Of a stretch of DNA of 64,000 nucleotides, positions 16,579 through 25,177 are shown piece after piece. This stretch comes from an uncultured Sulfitobacter sp. (GTDB lineage Bacteria > Pseudomonadota > Alphaproteobacteria > Rhodobacterales > Rhodobacteraceae). The notes beneath the pieces are model-generated. The model did no database searches, was not told the origin of the DNA, and saw only the letters and a list, made by a program, of their open reading frames with translations. Both the position numbers and the translations under genes were made by a program. Position 1 is the first letter of the stretch. The number at the start of each line of letters is the position of its first letter. The stretch spans positions 124,001 through 188,000 of the forward strand of contig CANMZB010000005.1 in the NCBI GenBank assembly GCA_947502265.1, given 5' to 3'.

Positions 16579-17892
16579 TTATCCGTAGAACAACCTCGGG
16601 AAATAAAGTGCGATTTCCGGAAGCAGGATAATCAGCGCAACGCCAATCAGCGTCACAATCACATAGGGGTATACCGACGCATAGATGTCGCCCATTGTCA
16701 CATCCGGCGGGGCCACGCCTTTTAGATAGAACAGGTTGAAGCCGAAGGGGGGTGTCATGTACCCGACCTCCATCATGATGATGAACAGAATGCCAAACCA
16801 GATCGGGTCAAACCCTGCATCGCGGACCACCGGCAGGAACACCGGCAGCGTGATGAGCATGATGCCCACCGGATCGAGAACCATGCCGAAGAAGAACAGT
16901 ATCACCAGCATAAACAACAGCGCGCCCCAGCGACCGCCGGGAATGTAAGCCATCAGATCCGCAATCAGGCTTTGTGCGCCAAGCGCTGTGTAGGCCGTGG
17001 AAAACGCGTGAGCTGCGAACAGGATCCACATCACCAGCGCCGTTAGTTTCAACGTTGCGATAGACGCCTCGTGAAGCACACGGGTGTTCAGTTGACGGTT
17101 GACCAACGTCGCGACAAGAGACCCGAAAACGCCAATGGCTGCGGCCTCTGTCGGGGTGGCGAAACCGCCAAAGATCGCACCCAGAACGATTGTGACAATC
17201 AGAATAGGCAGAATGACCGCTTTGAGCGATTTAAGCTTCATGGGCCAGGTTGCACGCTCTTCTACAGGCAGCGCCGGTCCCAATTCCGGCTGGAGCCAGC
17301 AACGACCGCCAATATAGATCGTCACCAGCACGAACAGCATCAGTCCGGGCCCGATCCCTGCTGCAAATAGACGGCCCACCGACACTTCGGTCAGCAGGGC
17401 ATAAAGCACCATGAGGATCGACGGCGGAATAAGGATACCCCAACCGCCCCCCGCGTTGATCGCCCCGAGCGCCAGCTTCTTGTCATAACCACGCTCCAGC
17501 ATCTTGGGCAGCGCAATGGTGCCCATTGTCACCACAGCGGCACCCGATATGCCCGACATCGCGGCAAAGATCACGCAGATCAAAACCGTACCGATGGCAA
17601 GGCCGCCGCGCAGGCCACCAAACCACTGATGCATCATATCGTAGAGGTCATTCGCAACCCCCGATTTCTCAAGCAGGATCGCCATAAATACAAACAGCGG
17701 CACCGCCATCAGGGTGGGAGACTGCATCGTTTCCCACATTTTAGATGCCAGAAGATAAAAACCGATCGGTCCCATCTCGAAATAAAGAAACACCACAGAC
17801 ACGCCACCCAGAACGAAGGCAAGCGGTGTACCCAGCATCAGGAACACCAGCAGGGCTCCGAAAAAGAGCAACGTAAGAAGCTCGACACTCAT
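16579..17892 (-). CDS. TRAP transporter large permease, DctM family
   Basis: This 437-residue inner-membrane protein has about twelve hydrophobic segments and DctM signatures: LGTPLAFVLGG near the N-terminus, GISGAAVVTMGTIALP, INAGGGWGILIPPS-LMVLYA (residues about 150-170), ATPTEAAAIGV, and GYMTPPFGFNLFYLKG near the C-terminus. It forms the main sodium-driven pathway of a TRAP uptake system with the next two minus-strand genes. The start overlaps the small permease stop by four bases. Confidence 0.93.
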   Translation of the reverse strand: MSVELLTLLFFGALLVFLMLGTPLAFVLGGVSVVFLYFEMGPIGFYLLASKMWETMQSPTLMAVPLFVFMAILLEKSGVANDLYDMMHQWFGGLRGGLAIGTVLICVIFAAMSGISGAAVVTMGTIALPKMLERGYDKKLALGAINAGGGWGILIPPSILMVLYALLTEVSVGRLFAAGIGPGLMLFVLVTIYIGGRCWLQPELGPALPVEERATWPMKLKSLKAVILPILIVTIVLGAIFGGFATPTEAAAIGVFGSLVATLVNRQLNTRVLHEASIATLKLTALVMWILFAAHAFSTAYTALGAQSLIADLMAYIPGGRWGALLFMLVILFFFGMVLDPVGIMLITLPVFLPVVRDAGFDPIWFGILFIIMMEVGYMTPPFGFNLFYLKGVAPPDVTMGDIYASVYPYVIVTLIGVALIILLPEIALYFPRLFYG

Positions 17893-18455
17893 AGTTGCAT
17901 CTCCTGTGCATCTGTCTCAATCTTGTCAGGTTCGCCGGGTTTTCCGAACACATCCGGCGGGATCGGCAGGCCGCGCAGAACGCGCACATCCGACCAAAGA
18001 CGCACAATACCTTGTAACAGCAGTAGCACCGCAGCGACCGGGATCAGGGCTTTGGTCGGCCAAAGCGGTGCCTTCCAGACCGAGTTCGAGCGCTCCATGT
18101 CTGCGATTGCCTCGGAGGCAATGTCCCAGCCCTGCCACAGCAGGACGCCAACAAAGAGCAAAAACAACGGCCAGGTCACGATATCCAGCAGCGCGCGGCG
18201 TTTCTGCGACAGGTTACCGTAAAATATATCGACGTTGACATGCCCACGCTCGGACAGCAAATAGCCGCCCCCGATGAGCGCGTAGACACCGAATATCAGC
18301 GTCGCCAGTTCCGCAGTCCAGATGGTCGGGCTGCCGACCAGATAGCGCATGGCCACGTCAACCAAAAGCAGGGCAAAGATGAGCAGAACACCCAGCGATA
18401 CCCATCGTCCTATAAATTGGTTCACGCGCGTGACTGTACGGGCCAGCTGCAACAT
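17889..18455 (-). CDS. TRAP transporter small permease, DctQ family
   Basis: This 188-residue membrane protein has four hydrophobic helices in DctQ order, with VAMRYLVGSPTIWTAELA in the first loop and GHVNVDIFYGNLS after the second helix, both typical of this family. It pairs with the large permease and the periplasmic receptor. The C-terminus is long and polar. The ATGA overlap with the large permease gene implies coupling. Confidence 0.9.
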   Translation of the reverse strand: MLQLARTVTRVNQFIGRWVSLGVLLIFALLLVDVAMRYLVGSPTIWTAELATLIFGVYALIGGGYLLSERGHVNVDIFYGNLSQKRRALLDIVTWPLFLLFVGVLLWQGWDIASEAIADMERSNSVWKAPLWPTKALIPVAAVLLLLQGIVRLWSDVRVLRGLPIPPDVFGKPGEPDKIETDAQEMQL

Positions 18456-18524
18456 TCTTGTATGCTCCTTTTGCCAAGGGTAGTGGCCCGCCTGTTACGG
18501 GCCACCCGTCGTTTGCGGGTAGGC

Positions 18525-19568
18525 TCAGATGTACCCCATGTCCTTCATCAGCGTGCGGTAGATGTCCGCCGCCTTGGCCGCCCGTTCGCCTTTTTGCCCT
18601 TCGGTCTCAAGTATCCGGGCAGAAGCGTTGGCAAGCAACTCCAGCACATCGTCAGGCAGTTGCAGCACCTCGATGCCATCATTTGCAATGCCTTCGGAAA
18701 TCGCGATCGCCTCGAAGTGCTGATACTCGGCCGAGCGCAGGAAGAACCGTGTCTGAATGGTATCGACCAGCGCGTTGCGCAGGTCTTCGGACAAGCCGTT
18801 CAGCGCATCCTGATTGATGATGAACGCATCGGTCGTCTGGGCCAGAACCGGTTTGTAGTGGTATTTGCAGACTTCCCACAGCGACATGGATTGTGCCCCG
18901 ATGGCAGCCCCCCAATGCGCGCCGTCCACGACACCCGAACTCAGCGACTGGTACAACTCTGACCCCGGAATATACTGCGGAGCCGCACCGGCAGCGGCCA
19001 GATAATCCAGCATCGCGCCGGAAGAGCGGATCTTTAGCCCTTTGAAGTCGGCAGCGGATTCGATTTTTTTGGAGACCACCATCTCAGTCGGCAGCACCTT
19101 TTCGCACATCAGATGGACGCCGTCCGCGTTCAGATCCTCATTTACCAGCGCCTCGACGCCGAGGTTCTTCATCGCATGTTCCATCTCCCAGGCCTGCCGC
19201 AACGTGCCGGGAATTCCGTAGACAAAGGTGGCTGCCTGCGCCTGATCGGTGATATACGACGGGCTGACGGTGCCCATCGGCACAACGCCTTTGCGCACGA
19301 TATTATAGATATCGGGCCCCTTGGCGAATTCGCCAGCGCCCAGCAGGTCAAGCTTGAATGCGCCTTCGGTCTTTTCTTCCAGCTGCGAGGCGATAACACC
19401 AAGGCTGTCGGTGAAAGAGCTCGACGCCTTTGGCCAATGCGCCTGCACCCGCCATGTGACTTCACCCGCGGCGATGGCTTTACCGACCAGTGCCGGCGAC
19501 GCAACGGCAGCAACGGCCGCACCGCGCAGGACCGACCGGCGGTTCAGGTTCATGTTTACTTTTTTCAC
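18525..19568 (-). CDS. TRAP transporter substrate-binding protein, DctP family
   Basis: This 347-residue periplasmic receptor starts at GTG 19568, preceded by a perfect AGGAGG seven bases upstream. The N-terminus carries a Tat-type signal, NRRSVLRGAAVAAV, ending near AIA-AG. DctP motifs include VQAHWPKASSSF at the mature N-terminus, the FKGLKIRSSG segment with the ligand-anchoring Arg, and LSSGVVDGAHWGAA. The form resembles receptors for 2-oxo acids of the mannitol/chloroaromatic-type cluster, but the ligand cannot be assigned. It is the first gene of the operon. Confidence 0.92.
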   Translation of the reverse strand: MKKVNMNLNRRSVLRGAAVAAVASPALVGKAIAAGEVTWRVQAHWPKASSSFTDSLGVIASQLEEKTEGAFKLDLLGAGEFAKGPDIYNIVRKGVVPMGTVSPSYITDQAQAATFVYGIPGTLRQAWEMEHAMKNLGVEALVNEDLNADGVHLMCEKVLPTEMVVSKKIESAADFKGLKIRSSGAMLDYLAAAGAAPQYIPGSELYQSLSSGVVDGAHWGAAIGAQSMSLWEVCKYHYKPVLAQTTDAFIINQDALNGLSEDLRNALVDTIQTRFFLRSAEYQHFEAIAISEGIANDGIEVLQLPDDVLELLANASARILETEGQKGERAAKAADIYRTLMKDMGYI

Positions 19569-19731
19569 GTCTTCCTCCTGTTGAATTCATGAAGTGGCGC
19601 GCCCCTCACTCAAGCACACCAAATCCTCCGGAATATCCGGCGAAAACTATTCCCGTATGGTGACACTGACGCAAGTATCATTCAGGCTCAACAGGTTTAT
19701 AGTCCAATTGCACAAACAGGCCTGAAAAGAG

Positions 19732-20217
19732 ATGCTCAAAGTTCCGGCACGGACCGCATTTGGCACGAAAGCTCCGTTCAACGTTGTTTCGACGTCTCTG
19801 TTGACACAGCATCCGCGCGGTCAATGTGCAAACCCTATCGGATATTTGCTGGACGAGAGTATCACCCGCGAAGAAGCCATGGTGCATTTCTTGCGGCAAA
19901 GCTGGCAGGTCAAGCGCAAAAGCACCCTGCTGGCGTATCGTTGCGTGCCACAATTGCTACCCGAAGACCACCGCGCGATGCGCATCCGCGAGATGGCGTT
20001 GATAAAAGACCTGTCGGACCACCTGCACCAACGACTGCGGTTGAAAGACGAAGATCAACGGCTGGATATTGTGGCAAACCTGTTGGTGTTTTTGTCGATT
20101 TTCGGCCCCATGCGCGACTGGCTGCATTGCGACATGCCCGAGGACGTGATTGTCCCGACTGTTGCTGCTGGGGCCTGCGCAATGATTCGCGACTTAATGA
20201 TTCAAACCGAAACATGA
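19732..20217 (+). CDS. Hypothetical protein resembling a TetR ligand-binding domain without HTH
   Basis: The 161-residue product from ATG 19732 (AAAAGAG upstream) is largely helical in its last 110 residues, with LLDESITREEAMVHFL, LKDEDQRLDIVANLLVFLSIFGPM and a closing AAGACAMIRDLMI helix. This resembles the C-terminal half of TetR-family regulators, but no helix-turn-helix is encoded here or immediately upstream. It is transcribed divergently from the DctP gene, the usual site for a local regulator. It may be a truncated regulator or an unrelated protein. Confidence 0.45.
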   Translation: MLKVPARTAFGTKAPFNVVSTSLLTQHPRGQCANPIGYLLDESITREEAMVHFLRQSWQVKRKSTLLAYRCVPQLLPEDHRAMRIREMALIKDLSDHLHQRLRLKDEDQRLDIVANLLVFLSIFGPMRDWLHCDMPEDVIVPTVAAGACAMIRDLMIQTET

Positions 20218-20399
20218 CAAACACAGGATCGCATAAATTCGAGGGGGCCATATCATGTCACAGTCCGCAAAATCTCCTTGGTTTCAGCGAAGGTTATGCG
20301 GTTTGTCGCAGCGCCGCGTTTCCCAAGCGAGGTGTATTTTCAGATCGTGCAGGCGGACAGAAAGGCACTTTGCTGAATGAGCGGCTTACCAGAATTTGA

Positions 20400-20705
20400 A
20401 ACGCATTTCGCGCCATCCCCGGTTCAAATACCCGCCTCGCCGTCTATTTTGGTGATCAGTCCCGCACGGGCTCTTGTTGGCGGAATGATTGCTCTGAATG
20501 CCCCAGTCATTTAGTCGAGCGCACAGCTGTGCATAATCGGTAACTTGCGCGTGTTGCGTATGCGGCCAGTCGCTTCCCAACACGATTTCACCCTCTGACC
20601 GCTTTGCAACAGCATCTGAGCATCGGGGCGCACATTAAAGGACGTCCGGTAGTGGGCGGAAAACTTGAAATAAGGCGCGCAGGCGTCACCAAGGATCAGG
20701 TGCCT
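20400..20705 (-). pseudogene. Decayed amidohydrolase (TIM-barrel) gene
   Basis: On the minus strand, two frames give consecutive pieces of an amidohydrolase-2-type protein. First ILGDACAPYFKFSAHYRTSFNV, then after a frameshift near 20600-20620 EIVLGSDWPHTQH and VTDYAQLCARLNDW. The GSDWPHT block is the conserved metal-site region near the end of such TIM barrels. Upstream, up to about 21100, further phrases are scattered over different frames (for example LFDQNVADNC), so more of the gene may survive in broken form. No intact ORF remains. Confidence 0.55.
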
Positions 20706-21164
20706 ACGTCATAGCCCCTTCATTTGACGCCATCCTATCCCGTTTCTTTCAATGGCGCGGCGCAGATGGCAGGCAGGTCTCGACCCCGTAAAGCCATTTG
20801 ATCCTGCGCTGCCTATGGAGCGCGCAAAAAGAAGAGGAAACGAACGTCAATTCTCTTTACGCTGCCAACTAAATTTTGCCCACTTTACCCTACGTCAAAT
20901 GACAATCCGCTCAACAGGCCGCCATTGACACGTCAGAATACCATCGCATAGCCTGACAATTGTCGGCCACATTCTGATCGAACAGTTTGGGCCAATATGT
21001 GATTGAAGGTGTTGGGAGGCGCCGCAAGTCATTTCATCCGGTACATATGAAGTGGGCACATCAAGACCTGAGAGGCCGCTGGCGCTTCGGCAATCTGTAC
21101 CTGACTTCATTGCTGCGCCCGGTTCATTCCATATCTCCATAAATTGTTCAAGGGAAGAGAACGC
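20706..21164. other. Intergenic region, probable gene debris and TAXI-gene promoter
   Basis: No intact gene is seen. The minus strand contains open stretches without consistent frame that may be the 5' part of the decayed amidohydrolase. The final part holds the promoter and the strong AAGGGAAGAGA ribosome-binding site for the gene at 21165. Confidence 0.4.
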
Positions 21165-22355
21165 ATGAAAAAATTAACTGCATTTACAACCGCAATCGCG
21201 AGTTCGCTCGTGGTCACGTTGGGCCTATCGGGAGTCGCAAAAGCACAGGAGTACGAATGGCCGCGGTTGCTTGTCATCGCCACCCCCGGAACTCAATCGG
21301 GAAGTTTCGCGTCTACTAATGGCTGGGGTCCTGTACTACAGGCCGAGACTGGGACAACTATCCGCGTCGTCCCCGAAGATAGCGAGCCGATGCGGTTTAA
21401 GCGTCTTACGGACCGAAAAGACATTGCGATGGCATCTGTTTCCGCGTCCGAAATGGCGACGCAGACCGAGGGCGTAGGCGGTTACGCTGCAACCAAACCA
21501 GCCGCGCAACGCGTTCTTTGGCACCACAATGATACACCTTGGGGCCATGTCGTCGCTGGCGGGTCCGACATCAAAACGATGCAGGACATTGGCAGAGGCG
21601 GCGTGCGTGTGACTGTCGGGGTGTTTTCACCTGCTATTGTCGCTGCAATGACTAAAGGTTTGCCGGCATTCCTCGGAATGACACCGGAAGAGGCCGAAGA
21701 GAAAATCATCTTCGTTCCGGCGTCCAGTTACGCCGAAAATTGCCGGTCAGTTGTCGAAGGCAAGTCGGACGTCGCCTACTGCGCTCCGATTTCTTCGGTT
21801 CTGTCAGAAATGGAAGGTGCTCCGGGTAGTATCCGTTGGTTGGATATGGACCCTGAAGACAAAGAGGCCTGGGATCGCTACCTTGACTACCGTCCCATAT
21901 CGATTCCAACCAGAATATCTCTGGGCGTAGAGACAGCGCAGGGCGTGGGTGGCCTGACCTCGACCTTCGTCTACGGTGTGCCGGCAACGGCGGACGTAGA
22001 TTTTGCTTACAACACGGCGAAATGGATGCATCAGTCTTATGACGCTTACAAGGGTTCCCATGCATTAGCAGCGCGGATGTCCGTTGAACTGTTCCGCGAC
22101 TTTTTGGACAGTACGCCAATGCCTGTGCACGAAGGGACGGTAAAATATCTTCGCGAGATTGATATGTGGACCGACGCAGACGATGAATGGAACAACGCTG
22201 CCATCGAACTGATGGACAGCTGGATTTCCGCCCGTGAGGCCGGCCTGAAGGAAGCAATGGAGCAGGGTGTCGACACCCATTTCGAAAACCAGGAATTTCT
22301 GGATATCATGGCCAAACATACTGAGGGTTTGGCACCTTTCCGGTCACGCCTGTAA
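21165..22355 (+). CDS. TAXI-family TRAP transporter solute-binding protein
   Basis: This 396-residue periplasmic receptor of the TAXI class starts at ATG 21165, chosen for its AAGGGAAGAG site and because the peptide then begins MKKLTAFTTAIASS, a normal signal ending at AKA-QE. Family features include IATPGTQSGSFASTNGWGP near the mature N-terminus, a VVPEDSEPMRFKRL segment, and GGVRVTVGVFSPAI. It has a longer C-terminal half than minimal TAXI proteins. It pairs with the fused permease directly downstream. Glutamate-like ligands are known for some members; the ligand here is unknown. Confidence 0.85.
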   Translation: MKKLTAFTTAIASSLVVTLGLSGVAKAQEYEWPRLLVIATPGTQSGSFASTNGWGPVLQAETGTTIRVVPEDSEPMRFKRLTDRKDIAMASVSASEMATQTEGVGGYAATKPAAQRVLWHHNDTPWGHVVAGGSDIKTMQDIGRGGVRVTVGVFSPAIVAAMTKGLPAFLGMTPEEAEEKIIFVPASSYAENCRSVVEGKSDVAYCAPISSVLSEMEGAPGSIRWLDMDPEDKEAWDRYLDYRPISIPTRISLGVETAQGVGGLTSTFVYGVPATADVDFAYNTAKWMHQSYDAYKGSHALAARMSVELFRDFLDSTPMPVHEGTVKYLREIDMWTDADDEWNNAAIELMDSWISAREAGLKEAMEQGVDTHFENQEFLDIMAKHTEGLAPFRSRL

Positions 22356-22448
22356 ACGGGGCTTCGCATACCGTCATGGCGGAGCGTTAAACCGCTCCGC
22401 CTTTTCTGGTGCTCCGCACCATTTGACCATCTTTTTCGGGATCAAAGC

Positions 22449-24413
22449 ATGTCACACACTCAACCTCAGCCAGTGGGGGATACCGCATCTATCACACAGT
22501 CCGACACCGAGCCTACATCGGAGATTACACGTCTGGGTGCGCTGTTTTCCAAAACAAGTATCTTCTTTGTTATGCTTTGCGTCGTCGGTTTGGGCATGGG
22601 GATTGCTTATATATTCGGCATCCCGATTGGTGGCAAACGTCTGCTTGAGGGGCAGTATTACTGGTTCTTCATTGGTATTTTTAGCGCGGCTGCGTTTATC
22701 GCGCTTCCCGCCCACAAGAGCCAACAAACGATACCTTTTTATGATATCATAGCTGCGCTGTTGGTGTTTGGTATCAGCATGTGGTTCTCGACCCATGCTT
22801 GGGATATTATCCAGTCAAGCTGGACAAACATTCCTGCGGGTGTCATCCTTTGGGTGCTAATGCTCGAAATCGCACGGCGGTCCGGCGGTATTCCGTTCCT
22901 GCTGGTCGTGCTGCTGCTTGGTCTTTACCCTCTTTTAGCCGACTATTTCCCCGGCCTACTCATGGGCATCCCCTACAGCTTTGAGCATATGATCGAGGCG
23001 CATGTTTTCCGGACCGAAGGCATGATGGGCATCACGACCAAGATCGTTGCGGAAATCGTGCTTGGCTTTCTGGTCTTTGCAGGTGTTCTGATCGCAACCG
23101 GCGCGGGAGAGTTTTTCATTGACCTCGCCAACGCGGGTTTCGGCAAATACCGTGGCGGCCCAGCCAAGGTTTCTATCGTCGCCAGCGGCTTTTTCGGATC
23201 GCTTTCGGGATCCATTTTCTCCAACATCGCAGGGACCGGATCAATTACGATCCCGACGATGAAAAAGGTCGGCTATCCGCCACATTACGCAGCCGCGATC
23301 GAGGCGTGCGCCTCTACCGGCGGCGTTGTCATGCCACCGGTGATGGGGGCTATCGCCTTTGTCATGGCGATCACGATCGGCGTGGATTACGCGACCATCA
23401 TGGTGGCTGCGATCCTGCCGTCCCTGCTGTTCTATTTCGGGCTGATGCTTCAGGTAGATGCTTATGCCGCGCGCAAGGGTCTGACCGGCATGACGTCCGA
23501 CCAGATACCGTCCGCCCGCAAGGTGCTGATGCGTGGCTGGCCCTTCCTGTCCGTTATGGTCTTTCTGGTTTGGGGCCTGCTTTATATGAGGTGGGAATAC
23601 TACGCACCGTGGTATGCCTGTGTGATGATGATCGCGCTCAGCTTCCTGTCGCGCGAAACCATGATGACGCCGCGACGTCTGTTCGCGACCATGCGCCAGA
23701 TTGGTATTCTGGTGACCCAAACTGCCGCCATCATCTTGCCCATTGCCTTTGTTGTCAGCGCGCTGACAATCACCGGGGTCACCGGATCAATGACATCCGG
23801 TCTTGTTGCTCTTGGCGGGGATAATGTTTATCTTATAATCGCGCTTGGCATTCTGGCCTGTTTCATCATGGGCATGGCAGGGCTCGCCATCGTCGCCTAC
23901 ATTTTTCTTGCGGTGACACTGGCACCAGCCATCATTGAAATCGGCGGGCTCAACACGGTGGCTGTCCACTTCTTCATCATCTACTACGCCATGCTGTCGG
24001 TCATAACGCCCCCCGTCGGCACAGCAGCCTTTCTTGCCGCGACCATCGCGGGGGCAAAGCCGATGCAGACATCTTTCACGGCCATGCGCCTTGGGGTCGT
24101 CATATACTTTGTGCCGCTTTTCTTTTTGTTCCAGCCCGCGCTGGTTCTGCAAGGCGATCTGACGCCGCTTATCTATGTTCTGCCGTCTATCATCATCGGG
24201 ATTATCCTCCTGTCAGGCGGGCTTGAAGGGTATCTTCTGGGTGTCGGGCTGGTACGTCCCCTTCTGCGCCTACCGCTTGCCGCTGCGGGCTTTGCGTTCA
24301 GCTTTCCGGGCTTAATGACAACACTCGTTGGCGGCGTAATCTCCGCTTTGTTGGTTTTTGTAATCTGGCGGGAAAACAAGGAAACCGGCGTGCTTTCCAC
24401 CAAAGCGATATAG
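22449..24413 (+). CDS. TRAP transporter fused permease (4TM/12TM)
   Basis: This 654-residue protein is a fusion of small and large TRAP permease subunits, the form usual with TAXI receptors. The N-terminal part (to about residue 170) has four helices; the C-terminal part has the fused-family motifs GAGEFFIDLANAGFG, GGPAKVSIVASGFFGSLSGS, NIAGTGSITIPTMK, CASTGGVVMPPVMGA, and ITPPVGTAAFLAA. It should import the ligand captured by the upstream receptor, using a sodium gradient. A terminator-like hairpin follows. Confidence 0.93.
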   Translation: MSHTQPQPVGDTASITQSDTEPTSEITRLGALFSKTSIFFVMLCVVGLGMGIAYIFGIPIGGKRLLEGQYYWFFIGIFSAAAFIALPAHKSQQTIPFYDIIAALLVFGISMWFSTHAWDIIQSSWTNIPAGVILWVLMLEIARRSGGIPFLLVVLLLGLYPLLADYFPGLLMGIPYSFEHMIEAHVFRTEGMMGITTKIVAEIVLGFLVFAGVLIATGAGEFFIDLANAGFGKYRGGPAKVSIVASGFFGSLSGSIFSNIAGTGSITIPTMKKVGYPPHYAAAIEACASTGGVVMPPVMGAIAFVMAITIGVDYATIMVAAILPSLLFYFGLMLQVDAYAARKGLTGMTSDQIPSARKVLMRGWPFLSVMVFLVWGLLYMRWEYYAPWYACVMMIALSFLSRETMMTPRRLFATMRQIGILVTQTAAIILPIAFVVSALTITGVTGSMTSGLVALGGDNVYLIIALGILACFIMGMAGLAIVAYIFLAVTLAPAIIEIGGLNTVAVHFFIIYYAMLSVITPPVGTAAFLAATIAGAKPMQTSFTAMRLGVVIYFVPLFFLFQPALVLQGDLTPLIYVLPSIIIGIILLSGGLEGYLLGVGLVRPLLRLPLAAAGFAFSFPGLMTTLVGGVISALLVFVIWRENKETGVLSTKAI

Positions 24414-24432
24414 CCCTTCAGGCTCCCGAAAG

Positions 24433-24471
24433 GTCAAACGGCAGGTTTTTTCGATTTGCCGTTTGACTTTT
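24433..24471 (+). terminator. Rho-independent terminator after the TAXI-TRAP operon
   Basis: GTCAAACGGCA (24433-24443) and TGCCGTTTGAC (24457-24467) form a perfect 11-base stem, followed by TTTTC. It lies 20 bases after the permease stop. Confidence 0.85.
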
Positions 24472-24788
24472 CGGGGGGCTATATACCTAGCTAACCAAAA
24501 CTGACTTCACGCCATATCTGTCTAATGCTCGTCAGCGGCAGTACGGATTTCGACATCCTGAACAGGAAATTTGCCTGTGCGTCAGAACGCTATTTCATCG
24601 CCTTGCAGCGGATGGTCCGGCGTTCGACAATTCAGCCAGAATACCCATCCATGATTTGCTGCCCTATTACGCATAGCCGGGCAGCTTGGTGTATATCGAC
24701 CGAAACAGTTCTTTGTGCTTTATCAAACGGGTCACAAAATCGCCTGTCTTGAAAAGAACCAACAAGCATACCCTTATGAGTCCGTGAA

Positions 24789-24957
24789 GCTTAGGATGGG
24801 AATCTTACCCTGAAGCCAGGTTTTAGACCGCCGGGCTTTCTGCCATCTACCAAAGGTAGCAACGTCCTTGTCAGCCAAGGCAACCGGCGGCTGATAGTAT
24901 CAATCGGGGGTTGTGGGCCGTTTTCGACCCTACCAAGCAGTGTTAGTGGCCCGCAAC
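24789..24957. other. Multi-hairpin segment, candidate structured RNA
   Basis: In a stretch with no gene, a nested set of inverted repeats is visible. A 7-base closing stem CCGCCGG (24828-24834) with CCGGCGG (24884-24890) encloses two hairpins, CTACC-AAA-GGTAG (24847-24859) and CCTTG-TCAGC-CAAGG (24866-24880). It is preceded by a bulged GCTTAGG/CCTGAAGC stem (24789-24816) and followed by a 10-base stem GTTGTGGGCC (24910-24919) with GGCCCGCAAC (24948-24957), one G-U pair. The strand and function are unknown. It may be an sRNA, part of the acs leader, or an old mobile-element end. Confidence 0.4.
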
Positions 24958-24984
24958 TTCGACCAACTTGGCCAAAAAATAGAA

Positions 24985-25047
24985 TACAACGTGTTGTAAA
25001 AAAACGATTTAATTACCCGACCACGCCATATGTAAATTTATTTACAT
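24985..25047 (+). promoter_or_regulatory. Two palindromes in the acs promoter region
   Basis: TACAAC-GT-GTTGTA (24985-24998) and ATGTAAAT-TT-ATTTACAT (25030-25047) are near-perfect inverted repeats in an AT-rich segment 131-193 bases before the acetyl-CoA synthetase start. Their position fits binding sites for one or two dimeric regulators. The rest of 24414-25177 contains no recognisable gene. Confidence 0.5.
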
Positions 25048-25177
25048 CGCCACTCGAATTAAACAAACATAATTACAAGCAATTTCACGGTTGCGAAAAA
25101 AATGTTCCGCGGTACAGAAAATTCCCTTATAGGTTACCTTACGTCAATCGTTTGCAGTCGCCCAAAAGGAGAGTTGC

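Noticed and set aside
24525-24752. 75-codon plus-strand ORF after the TAXI-TRAP operon
   Set aside because: No motif, no ribosome-binding site, and amino-acid composition like random sequence.
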